From NCBI RefSeq assembly GCF_019753765.1, contig NZ_JAIJZW010000008.1, positions 1 through 64,000 on the forward strand: a DNA stretch of 64,000 nucleotides. The letters run 5' to 3'. The notes below the pieces were generated by a model. The model did no database searches. It was not told the origin of the DNA and worked only from the letters and a program-made list of their open reading frames with translations. Below are positions 33,592 to 43,000 of this stretch, in pieces. How positions within the stretch are numbered: position 1 is the first letter of the stretch; every line of letters begins with the position of its first letter. Position numbers and translations under genes: made by a program. This DNA comes from Microbacterium marinilacus. GTDB lineage: Bacteria; Actinomycetota; Actinomycetes; Actinomycetales; Microbacteriaceae.

Positions 33592-34950
33592 TCAGAACCA
33601 CTCTCCGACGACGAGGGCCAGGGGCAGCAGCAGCGCGATGGTGAGCCACTCTGCCGGGTCGGCGGCGCGGGCGAGCCCCAAGCGGTGGCGCGGCTCGAGC
33701 AGCGTGACGACGATCACGACGGCCGCGATGATCGCGAGCGCCGCGATCATCCACGTGCTCCACCCCGGATGGACGGTCACCGCGGTGATCACCGTGAGCA
33801 CGATGCCGCCGAGCGTCGCGCTCGCGACCGCCAGGATGTCGGCGCGCGAGAAGACATGGCGTGTGCCGAGCAGCATGCCGACGTAGGTGGCGGCGGTGAG
33901 GGCGAGGCCGAACGGCCCCGATGCGACGACGGGGATCGTGGCGACCAGCACGACGACGCAGATCGCGATGCGCAGGGACACCTGATACCGGTGGCCCCGG
34001 GCGAAGTGGGCGGCGACGTCGGCCGGCGAGATGTGCTCGGGCGCCGCATAGACCTCCGAGTCGTCGCGCGCCGACGCGACCCGCAACGGAAGCGCGGCCA
34101 GGGCCAGCCACGGCACCCCCAGGCCCGCGATGCCCGCGAGCGCCATCGCAAGCGCGAGGGCCGCGTGGACGGGCACGCCGAGCATGCCGATCAGCACCCC
34201 GACCACTGCGAACAGCAGGCCCGCCGAGAGCGGGATCAGACCGTACTCCCGGGATCGGGTCGCGGTGAGCATCCCCGCGGCGCCGACGAGGGCCGCCGCG
34301 GCGCCCGCGAACGCGACGGGAAGACCCCAGCCGGGCAGCTCGCCGAGCGCGGTGAAGCCGGCCGCCGCGGCGTGCAGCGCCGCGACCTGCACGAGAGCGA
34401 CGGGCGCCTGCACCGGGGCGGAGCGCCGGTCGAGCACCATCGCGCACGCGAACATCACGATCGCCGACAGCGCGGCCGCCACCGGGACGACGAGGGTCGG
34501 GGCGGCGGCGTAGGCGAGCAGCGCGGGCGCGAGGGCGATCGACAGCAGGATCGCGCTCGCGGCCGTGGCGGTCGTCGCCGTGTCCTGCGACGACCACGGC
34601 TTCGCGCGCTTCTCGACGACGTCCGCCACGGCCTCGACGAGGTCGTCATAGACCTTCGGCGGTGCGTCTTCCGCCCCCGACTCGAGCGAGAGCACGTCGC
34701 CGTCGTCGATTCCCTGTGCGACCAGGGAGCGCTCGCCGTCCAGCACGTGACCGTCGGGGCGCACGAGACGGTATCCGCCCGGAGCCTGCAGCGGATCGAG
34801 CACGTTCAGCCGCCGGGTGAGGGCGGGCAGCAGCTCGACGAGCGGCACTCCGCCGGGCAGCCCGACGTCCGCGCGCCTTTCGCCCCACTGCACCGACAGT
34901 CGCACCAGCTGCATCGCCGACGCGGACGTCGTCGTCGCCTGACGCGCCAT
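33592..34950 (-). CDS. eccD: Type VII secretion core membrane protein EccD (copy 1)
   Basis: 452 residues. A ubiquitin-like N-terminal domain (about 14-95: LVRLSVQWGERRADVGLPGGVPLVELLPAL) is followed by a linker and about 11 membrane helices (about 145-450). EccD forms the large membrane vestibule of the ESX complex. It heads a three-gene operon. A -10 box TATACT and a ggggg leader lie upstream. A second, more divergent EccD-like protein is encoded at 38534-39871. Confidence 0.9.
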   Translation of the reverse strand: MARQATTTSASAMQLVRLSVQWGERRADVGLPGGVPLVELLPALTRRLNVLDPLQAPGGYRLVRPDGHVLDGERSLVAQGIDDGDVLSLESGAEDAPPKVYDDLVEAVADVVEKRAKPWSSQDTATTATAASAILLSIALAPALLAYAAAPTLVVPVAAALSAIVMFACAMVLDRRSAPVQAPVALVQVAALHAAAAGFTALGELPGWGLPVAFAGAAAALVGAAGMLTATRSREYGLIPLSAGLLFAVVGVLIGMLGVPVHAALALAMALAGIAGLGVPWLALAALPLRVASARDDSEVYAAPEHISPADVAAHFARGHRYQVSLRIAICVVVLVATIPVVASGPFGLALTAATYVGMLLGTRHVFSRADILAVASATLGGIVLTVITAVTVHPGWSTWMIAALAIIAAVVIVVTLLEPRHRLGLARAADPAEWLTIALLLPLALVVGEWF

Positions 34951-35209
34951 CTGCTCCCCCTTCGCGCCGCCCCTGCGCCCTCAGTATATTTACGCGGCGG
35001 GCAGCGGCCGGCGCCCGATCGTCGGATGGTTCCCCGCCGGTCTGCGGGTGGGGACCTCTCACCCGGGCACCTCTTGCCGGGGGAGCGGTGCCCATAGGAA
35101 TCGCGGGCACCTCGCTCATAGAGTGTGAGACGTCGCCGGAACCACCGGCGGGACGATCCGCGAGATGGATCGATCACTTGGGGGAACCCATTGACATCGG
35201 GAGGTGACC
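34951..35209. promoter_or_regulatory. Divergent promoter region between eccD and the WXG100 genes
   Basis: Toward eccD (minus): TATACT (34988 to 34983) and a motif copy (plus strand CGGATGGTTCCCCGC, 35023-35037). Toward the WXG100 genes (plus): motif-like CGGGCACCTCTTGCC (35064-35078), then ggtgccc/gggcacc arms (35087-35093 and 35105-35111), then -10 TAGAGT (35119-35124). The leader before GTG 35210 would be about 80 bases. The many short dyads suggest binding of at least one regulator. Confidence 0.5.
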
Positions 35210-35524
35210 GTGGCTACCGAAGAAGTCAGCGCCGCGGATGGAGCGATCGAGCGTGGAGCGAAGATCGTCTCGGACAGCAAGATCGCTCTGAACACGGAGA
35301 TCCAGTCGATCGAGTCGAAGCTCGCCACGATCGGGGCTCAGTGGCAGGGCCAGTCGGCGGCGGCTTTCCAGTCGCTCATCGCCGCCTGGCGTGACAAGGC
35401 TCGCAAGATCACCGGCAACCTCGACGCGTTCGAGGAGAACCTGCGTGCGTCGCAGACCAATTACTCCACTTCTGACGACACGTCGAAGTCGAGCTTGACC
35501 CGGCTCCAGGGCCGCCTGGGCTGA
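35210..35524 (+). CDS. WXG100-family T7SS substrate (Esx-like), first of pair
   Basis: 104 residues, two helices joined by the turn AQWQGQSAAAFQSL (W-x-G). Near the end is NYSTSDDTSKS, which fits the YxxxD/E secretion signal of ESX substrates. Such proteins leave the cell as helical-hairpin dimers through EccC. Two GTG codons (35204 and 35210) are possible; 35210 is preferred because 35204 overlaps the Shine-Dalgarno gggaggtg. It lies 14 bases before a second WXG100 gene. Confidence 0.88.
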   Translation: MATEEVSAADGAIERGAKIVSDSKIALNTEIQSIESKLATIGAQWQGQSAAAFQSLIAAWRDKARKITGNLDAFEENLRASQTNYSTSDDTSKSSLTRLQGRLG

Positions 35525-35538
35525 ATCGAGGACTGATC

Positions 35539-35823
35539 ATGGGATTCAAGGTCAATTTCGCCGGGCTCGCCGCCGCGGCCGACGACATGAAGAACGGCGC
35601 GGTCAGGATCGCGACCCGGCTCGATGACATGGACCAGGCGCTCGCCCCGCTGCGCTCCGACTGGACCGGTTCGGCTTCGGAGGCGTACGACATCGCCAAG
35701 AAGAACTGGACCGAGGCGCTCACGGACATGAAGCTGCTGCTCCAGGACATCAGCGACCAGGTTCGTCGCGACGGTGAGGACTTCCAGGGCACCGAGAACC
35801 GCAACAAGCAGCGCTGGGAGTGA
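35539..35823 (+). CDS. WXG100-family T7SS substrate (Esx-like), second of pair
   Basis: 94 residues with the turn RSDWTGSASEAYDIAKK (W-x-G) at the middle and helices on both sides. It forms an EsxA/EsxB-type pair with its neighbour. No clear YxxxD is visible at its C-terminus, so the first protein may carry the export signal for the heterodimer, as in ESX-1. A strong terminator follows 18 bases after the stop. Confidence 0.88.
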   Translation: MGFKVNFAGLAAAADDMKNGAVRIATRLDDMDQALAPLRSDWTGSASEAYDIAKKNWTEALTDMKLLLQDISDQVRRDGEDFQGTENRNKQRWE

Positions 35824-35841
35824 CGCTCCCCGGCTGACGCG

Positions 35842-35877
35842 CGAAGCGGGCTCCTCCTTCCGGAGGGGCCCGCTTCG
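35842..35877 (+). terminator. Strong terminator after the WXG100 pair
   Basis: Sixteen-base arms (35842-35857 and 35862-35877) with one mismatch and a ttcc loop. It may also end the converging transporter transcript, whose stop is at 35886. Confidence 0.85.
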
Positions 35878-35885
35878 TCGTGTGA

Positions 35886-36831
35886 TCAAGTGGCGTGGCG
35901 CGGGCGCGGCTCACCGCCGCCCGCCGCCGGCGTCGGGGCCCGCGTGGCGAGCCAGGTGGCGGCAAGCGCGACGACGATGCCCGTGATCGTGGCGACGCCG
36001 AGCGGCTCGCCGAACATGGCGGCACCCCAGAGCGCCGTCGCCGGGGGGACCAGGAACATCAGGGAGTTGACGCGCGTCACCCCGATGCGGCGCAGCAGAT
36101 ACCAGTACAGGCCGTACCCGCCGAACGTGGACAGGACGATCAGCCAGCTCAGCGCGACCCAGAACGACCCCGTCGAGGGGGGGAACGGCGGTGCCGGTCG
36201 CGAGCGCGAGGGCGGTGAAGACGACCGCGGAGGTCGTGCAGTGGATGGCGAGCGCCCGCAGAGGCGGGAGCGCCGTCTTCGATCGCCGCTCGAGGAGGGT
36301 GGCGAGGACGAGGCTCAGCATGCCGAGGAACGGGACCGCGTAGGCCCACAGCGGGGCGCTCGTCGCCGGCGACGCGGCATCCGCCCAGGTGACGACGATC
36401 ACGCCGACGAGCCCGAGCATCAGCCCGATCCACTGCCTGCCGCTGACGGCGACGCCGAGCAGCGGGCCGACGAGCGCGGCCATGACGAGGGGCTGGATGC
36501 CGTCGATGAGGGCCGTGGTGCCGGTGCTCACGCCCAGCCCGATCGCCCAGTAGACGGTCAGCAGATAGCCCGACTGGGACAGCGCGCCGATGACGAGCTG
36601 ACGTCCGAGCTCGGCGCGGGACAGCGAGGCGCGCGTTCCGCGCGACAGCAGGATCGGCGCGAGCGCGAGGGCGAGGGGCAGGAACCGCCACATCAGCACG
36701 GTCGTCACCGCGGCGTCGGAGGCGCCCAGCTTCGCTCCGATGAAGCCGGAGGACCAGCACAGGACGAACAGTGCGCCGAGGCCGGAGGACAGGAGGGCGC
36801 GGCGGGTCGATAAACCGATCGGTTTACTCAT
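35886..36831 (-). pseudogene. EamA/DMT-family transporter, broken by a +1 frameshift in a G7 tract
   Basis: From ATG 36831 the first about 218 residues read as an EamA (drug/metabolite) transporter with ten-helix layout (LGALFVLCWSSGFIGAKLGA ...). At 36177-36183 the plus strand has seven G. With six, the frame would continue as TAVPPSTGSFWVALSW and then TRVNSLMFLVPPATALWGAAMFGEPLGV, the normal end of the family. As written, the frame runs into unrelated sequence, and the total length (946) is one base over a multiple of three. It could be a sequencing error, a phase-variable tract or true loss. It is divergent from and probably controlled by the adjacent TetR regulator. Confidence 0.85.
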
Positions 36832-36868
36832 GCACCCGACTATACCCATCGGTATAGTCGGGTGCATG
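36811..36868. promoter_or_regulatory. Double operator and back-to-back leaderless promoters of the eamA/tetR pair
   Basis: Two 16-bp palindromes share one pattern: TAAACCGATCGGTTTA (36811-36826) and TATACCCATCGGTATA (36841-36856). Their starts are exactly 30 bp apart. A wider inverted repeat with 18-bp arms (36829-36846 and 36851-36868) puts the ATG of each gene at its ends. On each strand TATAGT lies seven bases before the ATG, as expected for leaderless transcripts. The first palindrome is inside the first codons of the transporter. TetR binding here would block both genes (inference). Confidence 0.8.
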
Positions 36869-37447
36869 AACGACGTCGTGATCGACTGGACGCCGAAGGC
36901 CAGGGCGGTCCTGGCGGCGGCGGACGAGCTGTTCTACGCCCGCGGCATCCACGCTGTCGGCGTGGATGCGATCGCCGAACGGGCGGGCGTCACGAAGAAG
37001 ACGCTGTACGACCGCTTCGGGTCGAAGGAGCGCCTCGTGGTGGAGTACCTCGCCGCGCGGGATCGAGAATGGCGGGACTTCCTCGCTGCACGTCTCGGCC
37101 CCGCCGGGGACGATCCGCGGGCGCGGCTCGTGGCCGTCTTCGACGCGTCGGCGGCGTGGGCGGCCGATCGGAGCGGCAAGGGCTGCTCGATGATCAACGC
37201 CCATGCCGAGATCAGCGATCCCGCCCATCCCGCCTACGCGGTGATCGTGGGGCAGAAGCGCTGGATGCGGGAGCTCTTCGCCGGCATCGTCGCCGACACG
37301 TCCCTTCGCGGCGTCCCACGGGCGCAGGAGGTCACGGACGCCGTCCTGCTGCTGCACGAGGGGGCGCTGGTCGCCGACGGCATGGGGATCGTCGAGCGTC
37401 CGTTCGAGCGGGCCCGCGAGACGGCGCTCGGACTGCTGGCCGGCTGA
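36866..37447 (+). CDS. TetR-family transcriptional regulator
   Basis: 193 residues. The N-terminal helix-turn-helix (ARAVLAAADELFYARGIHAVGVDAIAERAGVTKKTLYDRFGSKERLV) is typical TetR. The rest is the ligand-binding part, with the single Cys in KGCSMINAHAE. It is divergent from the EamA transporter and most likely represses both genes through the two palindromes between them. ATG 36866 is supported by TATAGT seven bases upstream, a leaderless start. Confidence 0.92.
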   Translation: MNDVVIDWTPKARAVLAAADELFYARGIHAVGVDAIAERAGVTKKTLYDRFGSKERLVVEYLAARDREWRDFLAARLGPAGDDPRARLVAVFDASAAWAADRSGKGCSMINAHAEISDPAHPAYAVIVGQKRWMRELFAGIVADTSLRGVPRAQEVTDAVLLLHEGALVADGMGIVERPFERARETALGLLAG

Positions 37448-37457
37448 GGCGCCGCGC

Positions 37458-38537
37458 TCAGTCCGCGTTCGTCACGACCTCGACGGTGCGATCGCCGAGG
37501 AAGATGCGCATGCCGGGCTGCACCGTGATGCGCTGATGCGGTGTCAGGGGCCCGCTGCGTCCGTCGGCCAGCCGCAGCATCGAGCCGTTGCCCGAGCCCA
37601 GGTCCTCGAACCACAGGGTGCCCGCGGACACCCCGAAGCGGGCATGGGTGCGGGACATCGATCGATCCGGATCGGGCACGGTCACGAGCAACGAGTCTCT
37701 GGGCGCGCCCTCGGGGGCCCGGGGCGACCGGCCGATGTAGCCCGCGCGGTCGATCGGCACGATCTGCCCGTCCTCGAGGCGGAACGCCAGCAGAGCCGCC
37801 GCCGGCTGCACGAGAGGCGGTGCCACGGTGGCGGCCTCGACGCCGCGATCCGCAGATGCGCTCGGTGCCTCGGGCTGAGGGGACGGAGCCCGGGGCGGGG
37901 TCGGCTCCGGGGTCGCCTGCGGGATCGGCTGGGCGACGGCAGCGGGCGCCGCCGGAGGCGCGAGCGGCGTCTGCTGCGCGGCTGCGCGGCGAGACATCAC
38001 GTCCCCCACGGCGGGCGAGGCGGCAGCGGGCGCAGCCGCCGTCACCGGCGGGATGTACGCGCTCAGATCGGCGACACGGCCGGGAGCCCCGGACGACTCT
38101 GCGCGCCGGATCGCGCGCACGTCGATCACCTGCGCGTCGCTGATCAGGTCGTGCCAGGCCTGCTGACGGCCGCGCATGTCGCCGGCCGCCGTCCCGAGCA
38201 GCAAGAACTGCCCGAGGCCCAGCAGGTGCGAGGCGCCGAACATGAGCTGCCGCGGCAGCAGCCGGATGACGCCCACCGTGACCGGTGTCCCGGCACGCAC
38301 GGTGCGGATGCCGAGCGCGAGCAGCCCTGGCGTCGCGCCGGCATGTCCCTCCCAGATCACGAAGGCGACGACGACCTCGAACGCGACGACGGCGGTGAGG
38401 ACGACCGAGCGGGTGAGAGCGAACACCGCCGCGGCCACGACGAGCACGATCGCGAGGTCGATCACGTAGGCGAGCATCCGCTTGCCCATCCCGGCCGGCG
38501 GGTAGCCGGCGGCGGGCGGCGGGGGCACCGTCGTCAT
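37458..38537 (-). CDS. RDD - linker - FHA protein, T7SS arm 2
   Basis: 359 residues: short Pro start, RDD membrane domain (about 18-140: GKRMLAYVIDLAIVLVVAAAVFAL), Ala/Pro linker, and C-terminal FHA domain (about 265-355) with GRSPRAPEG, SMSRTHARF and DLGSGNGSML. It has the same design as 16816-18258. The start ATG overlaps the stop of the EccD-like gene (ATGA), so the FHA protein is coupled to a T7SS membrane component. This physically links phosphothreonine sensing to the secretion locus. Confidence 0.85.
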   Translation of the reverse strand: MTTVPPPPAAGYPPAGMGKRMLAYVIDLAIVLVVAAAVFALTRSVVLTAVVAFEVVVAFVIWEGHAGATPGLLALGIRTVRAGTPVTVGVIRLLPRQLMFGASHLLGLGQFLLLGTAAGDMRGRQQAWHDLISDAQVIDVRAIRRAESSGAPGRVADLSAYIPPVTAAAPAAASPAVGDVMSRRAAAQQTPLAPPAAPAAVAQPIPQATPEPTPPRAPSPQPEAPSASADRGVEAATVAPPLVQPAAALLAFRLEDGQIVPIDRAGYIGRSPRAPEGAPRDSLLVTVPDPDRSMSRTHARFGVSAGTLWFEDLGSGNGSMLRLADGRSGPLTPHQRITVQPGMRIFLGDRTVEVVTNAD

Positions 38538-39871
38538 CCGAGACCTCTCATCAGGGCTTCCACGACGCCCGAGCCGTACAGCAGCGCAGCCGGGGCCAGC
38601 GCGATGAGCGTCCCCTCGACGATATCGCCGGTGCGCGACCAGCCCAGCGAGCGCCAGCCCTTCGCCGTCGGCAGGATCGTCGCGGCCACCCCGGCGCCCA
38701 GCACGAGCAGCGCGAGGGCCGACAGCAGCGGTGTGAACGGGAGCGTCGCGCTGAGGTGCACCGCGACGGCCACGAGAGCCGTGACCCCGCCGAGTCGCGC
38801 GGCGCTCTTGGTCACACCGGCGCGCAGGCCGCGGGCCGCCAGCACGAGGAACGCGCCGACCCCTCCCGTGCCGCCGACGAGGCACCAGCCGGCCACGGTG
38901 CCCGAGGGCGCGAGCAGCATCAGCACCACCGCGCTGACCGCCACCGTCGCCGACAGCAGCGTCGCGGCCGCGTCGCAGCGTCGCCACGACTCCGCGAACG
39001 ACCTCTCCACCGCTCGGCGCCGCACCGGACGCGGCGACCGCGACGGCGCCGTGCGCACGCCGGGGGCATCCCGGATCAGGTACGGCATGTCCAGCAGATC
39101 CTCGTCCTCGACCGTCGTCGCGATCGACGTCAGCGCCCGGAACAGCGGAGCGGCGGTGCCGAGCAGGAGCGCGGGAGCGACCACGGCGGGCATCTCGGTG
39201 ACGAACGACAGGGAGAGCACCAGCGCCACGAACACCCACAGTGCCGCGGAGATCCCCGTGACGGGCTGCACCCGCTGGCCCCTGAGGCGGGCGACGCCGT
39301 GCCGCACGCACGCGGCGGTCGCGGCGGACACCGCGCCCACGGCGACGACGGCCCCCGGGAAGCCGGTGGAGGCGGCGGCCGCGGCGCCGGCGGCGAACGC
39401 GACGACGGGGGCCAGCATGGCCGGAAGATCGGCCTCGGCGGTCGACGGGTGCAGCAGGAGGGCCAGGGCGCCGAGTCCGAGCACGCCGGCGGCGACGATC
39501 GCGCCCAGGCCAGACGGGTCGATCAGCGCCGCCGCGGTGACGGCCGCCGCGACGGCTGCGAGGCCCGCCGCCTGCACGCCGACGTGCGGGCTCGCCGCGC
39601 GCCGCGCGTCCCGCTGTGCCGCGGCGGCCGCCCGCGCCGACGCCGCGGCGGCGTCGCCGTCGAACAGCCACAGCAGGGAGCCGTCGCGCATCCGCTCGCC
39701 GACCGCCTCGTCGAGGTCCAGCAGATCGCCGCCGGCGCTCATCACTCCCATACGGCTCGGGTCGACGCCCGACGAGGTGAGCACCTCGCGGACGGTGGCG
39801 TCCACGGGCACCGAGAGGTCCCGGCGGCGGCCGGAGCCGGCCAGCACGAGCCGGACGCTCGATGTCGGCAT
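38534..39871 (-). CDS. EccD-like membrane protein (copy 2)
   Basis: 445 residues. It begins with a ubiquitin-like domain (about 5-72: SVRLVLAGSGRRRDLSVPVDATVREVLTSSGV), then about 11 membrane helices from residue about 100. A cytoplasmic loop near 265-300 (VEDEDLLDMPYLIRDAPG ...) resembles EccD proteins. Sequence outside this plan differs clearly from copy 1 at 33592-34950. It is divergent from eccC and coupled to an RDD-FHA gene. It may form an alternative or mixed EccD vestibule. Confidence 0.7.
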   Translation of the reverse strand: MPTSSVRLVLAGSGRRRDLSVPVDATVREVLTSSGVDPSRMGVMSAGGDLLDLDEAVGERMRDGSLLWLFDGDAAAASARAAAAAQRDARRAASPHVGVQAAGLAAVAAAVTAAALIDPSGLGAIVAAGVLGLGALALLLHPSTAEADLPAMLAPVVAFAAGAAAAASTGFPGAVVAVGAVSAATAACVRHGVARLRGQRVQPVTGISAALWVFVALVLSLSFVTEMPAVVAPALLLGTAAPLFRALTSIATTVEDEDLLDMPYLIRDAPGVRTAPSRSPRPVRRRAVERSFAESWRRCDAAATLLSATVAVSAVVLMLLAPSGTVAGWCLVGGTGGVGAFLVLAARGLRAGVTKSAARLGGVTALVAVAVHLSATLPFTPLLSALALLVLGAGVAATILPTAKGWRSLGWSRTGDIVEGTLIALAPAALLYGSGVVEALMRGLG

Positions 39872-39919
39872 GTCCCGTCCCCTCGGCTGCGTGATCCGCT
39901 CGGCGGCGACTTCTCATGT

Positions 39920-39968
39920 GCGATCGTAGGTGTCGATCGCAGGGCGCGGGGCGCGGGCCTCATAATAT
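39920..39968 (+). promoter_or_regulatory. eccC promoter with gcgatcg inverted repeat
   Basis: Arms gcgatcg (39920-39926) and cgatcgc (39934-39940) precede a -10 box TAATAT (39963-39968). The ATG of eccC is 34 bases downstream, after a ggggga Shine-Dalgarno. This region does not contain the CGGGNRGTTCTSCCC motif seen elsewhere. Confidence 0.5.
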
Positions 39969-40001
39969 TGCACGGTCGTCGAATCGGGGGAGAACAGGCG
40001 C

Positions 40002-43000
40002 ATGAGCGAACTGCAGGCCACGCGCCGCCCGCCGCAGCCGCCGCCCGGCGGACAGCTCGTGCTGCAGCCCCCGCCCGAGCTGCCGAAGCCCGAGGGCACG
40101 TCGAACACCCTGATGATGGCGCTGCCGATGCTCGGCAGCATGGGATCGATCGCCTTCATCTCCTTCTCGCAGGGCGGCGACCCGACACGCACCTACCTCA
40201 TGGGCGGTCTCTTCCTGTTCATGGCGCTGTCGATGGTGGGCGCGAACATCTGGCGGCAGAAGTCGCAGCACTCGCAGAACGTGCTCGACACCCGACGCGA
40301 GTACCTCACGTACCTGGCCGAGACACGCGACGCGGTCAGAGAGGTCGCCCGCCGCCAGCGCGCGTACTCCGACTGGATGCTGCCCGAGCCGTCGTCCTTG
40401 CCGTTCATCGCCGAGGACGGCTCACGCGTGTGGGAGCGGCTGCCCGACCAGACCGACCTGCTGATGGTCCGGATCGGCACCTCGACCCAGGCGCTCGCCC
40501 TCGACCTGGAGGAGGCCCCGGTCCCCGCGCTCGCGCAGCTCGACCCGGTCAGCGCGTCCGCCGCGCACCGCCTCGTCCTGACGCACGAGTACCAGCCGGC
40601 ACTGCCGCACGCCATCGACATCGCCGCCCACGCGCGCATCGAGATCGCCGGGGCCGAGGGGCCGTCGCGCGGTCTGGCGCGAGCGATGATCGCGCACCTC
40701 GCCACGTTCGTCGCCCCCGAGCAGCTGCAGATCGGCGTGCTCGCGTCGCCCGACAACCTGCCTTACTGGGAGTGGGCCAAGTGGCTGCCCCACGTGCAGT
40801 CGCAGCGCGAGCGCGACGCCGTGGGGCCGGCGCGCAGGATCGGCGAGACGTGGGCCGACATCGAGGGGCTCGTCGGAGACGTGCTCGACCGGGGGCGCTT
40901 CGAGCCCGGGGTGAACCCCACCCGGCCGCACATGCTGCTCGTCACCGACGGCGTCCGGCTGCCCCTCGGGCACCCGCTCGGACCGGACGAGGGTCTGCTC
41001 GGCGTGACCGTGCTCGACCTGCCGAGCGCCTGGGACGAGCTGACCGATCCCCACACCTTCCGCCTCCTGCTCGACGGGCGGCCGACAGGTGATGACGAGG
41101 ACGATGCGCGGGGCACCGTGCGACTGGTGCGGCGCGGAGCCGCCGTCACGACGGTCGTGCCCGACCGCATCGGCATCGCCACCGCCGAGGCGACCGCGCG
41201 GCGTCTGGCACCGCTGCTCGACGCCCCGGAGGAGGAGGGCGCATCGACGCAGCGCATGGTCTCGGCGGAGATCACCGACCTGCTCGGGCTGCCCGACGTG
41301 CGCGACTTCGACCCCGCCGTTGCGTGGCGGCCGCGCTCGCCCCGGGACCGCCTGCGCGTGCCGATCGGCCTCACCTCGACCGGCCAGCCGATGATCCTCG
41401 ACATCAAGGAGTCGGCCCAGCAGGGCATGGGACCGCACGGCATGCTCATCGGGGCCACCGGCTCGGGCAAGTCGGAGGTGCTGCGCACGCTGGTGCTGTC
41501 GCTGGCGTTGACGCACTCCTCCGAGGCGCTGAACTTCGTGCTCATCGACTTCAAGGGCGGCGCGACCTTCGCGGGCATGGCGGACATGCCGCACGTGTCC
41601 GCGGTCATCACGAACCTCGGCGACGACCTCACCCTCGTCGACCGCATGCAGGACGCCATCCAGGGCGAGATGGTGCGCCGGCAGGAGCTGCTGCGCGACG
41701 CCGGCAACTTCGCCAATGTCGCCGACTACGAGAAGGCGCGCCTCGGCGGTCGCACCGACCTCGCGCCGCTGCCGGCGCTGCTGATCGTCGCGGACGAGTT
41801 CTCGGAGCTGCTGGCCGCCAAACCCGAGTTCACGGAGCTGTTCGTCGCCATCGGCCGACTGGGCCGCTCGCTGCAGGTGCACCTCCTGCTGTCCACCCAG
41901 CGGCTGGAGGAGGGCAAGCTGCGCGGGCTCGACTCGCACCTGTCGTACCGCATCGGCCTCAAGACGTTCTCCGGGGCCGACTCGCGCACGGTGATCGGCG
42001 TTCCCGACGCCTTCGAGCTGCCCGGCGGCGGCGGTCACGGCATCCTGAAGTCGGATGCCAGCACCCTGACCCAGTTCCGTGCCGCGTACGTGTCCGCGCC
42101 GCCGAAGGCGCGACGACGAGCGGCGCGGACCGGCGGCGAGGAGCGCGTGCGCGACATCTCGGTGCAGTCGTTCACGGCCGCGCCCGTGCTGGCCGCGACC
42201 GCTCCGGTCGCCGAGGAACCCGAGAGCACGGCCGCCGAGCCCGTCGAGAAGCGCGTGACGTTCGACATCGCCGTGGAGCGGATGAAGGGGCAGGGCCCGC
42301 CCGCCCATCAGGTGTGGCTGCCTCCGCTCGAGGTGCCGGCGACGTTCGACCAGCTCTTCGGCGACCTCGTCGCCGACCCCGAGCTCGGCCTGGTCTCGCC
42401 GTCCTGGCGCGGCTCGGGCACCCTGCGGTTCCCGCTCGGCATCGTCGACCGCCCGCTCGAACAGCGCCGCGACACGCTGGTCATGGATCTCAGCGGGGCG
42501 GGCGGGCACCTGGCGATCGTCGGCGGCGCCCGCAGCGGCAAGAGCACGCTGGCGCGCTCGGTGCTGACGGGGCTGGCGCTCACCCACACGCCGGCCGAGG
42601 TGCAGTTCTACGTGATGGACTTCGGCGGCGGCACGTTCACCCCCTTCGCCGGGCTGGCGCACGTCTCCGGCGTCGCGGGCCGGAACGAGCCCGATGTGCT
42701 GCGGCGGATGTACTCAGAGGTTCTCGGCATCGTCAACGCCCGCGAGAAGTACTTCACGGCGAACGGCATCGACTCGATCGAGACCTATCGTCGGCTGCGC
42801 GCGCAGGGGCGCGCGGACGACGGCTACGGCGACGTGTTCCTCTTCATCGACGGGTGGCCGACGCTGCGCGCCGAGTTCGACGAGATGGAGTACGACGTCC
42901 AGGCGCTCGCCGGGCGTGGTCTCACGTTCGGCCTGCACATCATCGCGACCACGAGCCGGTGGATGGACTTCCGCACCGCCATCCGCGACACGTTCGGATC

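Noticed and set aside
37458..39917. One 819-residue minus-strand protein joining EccD-like and RDD-FHA
   Set aside because: The upstream half is an out-of-frame reading of the EccD-like gene; the RDD-FHA protein has its own ATG at 38537 with gagagg upstream.
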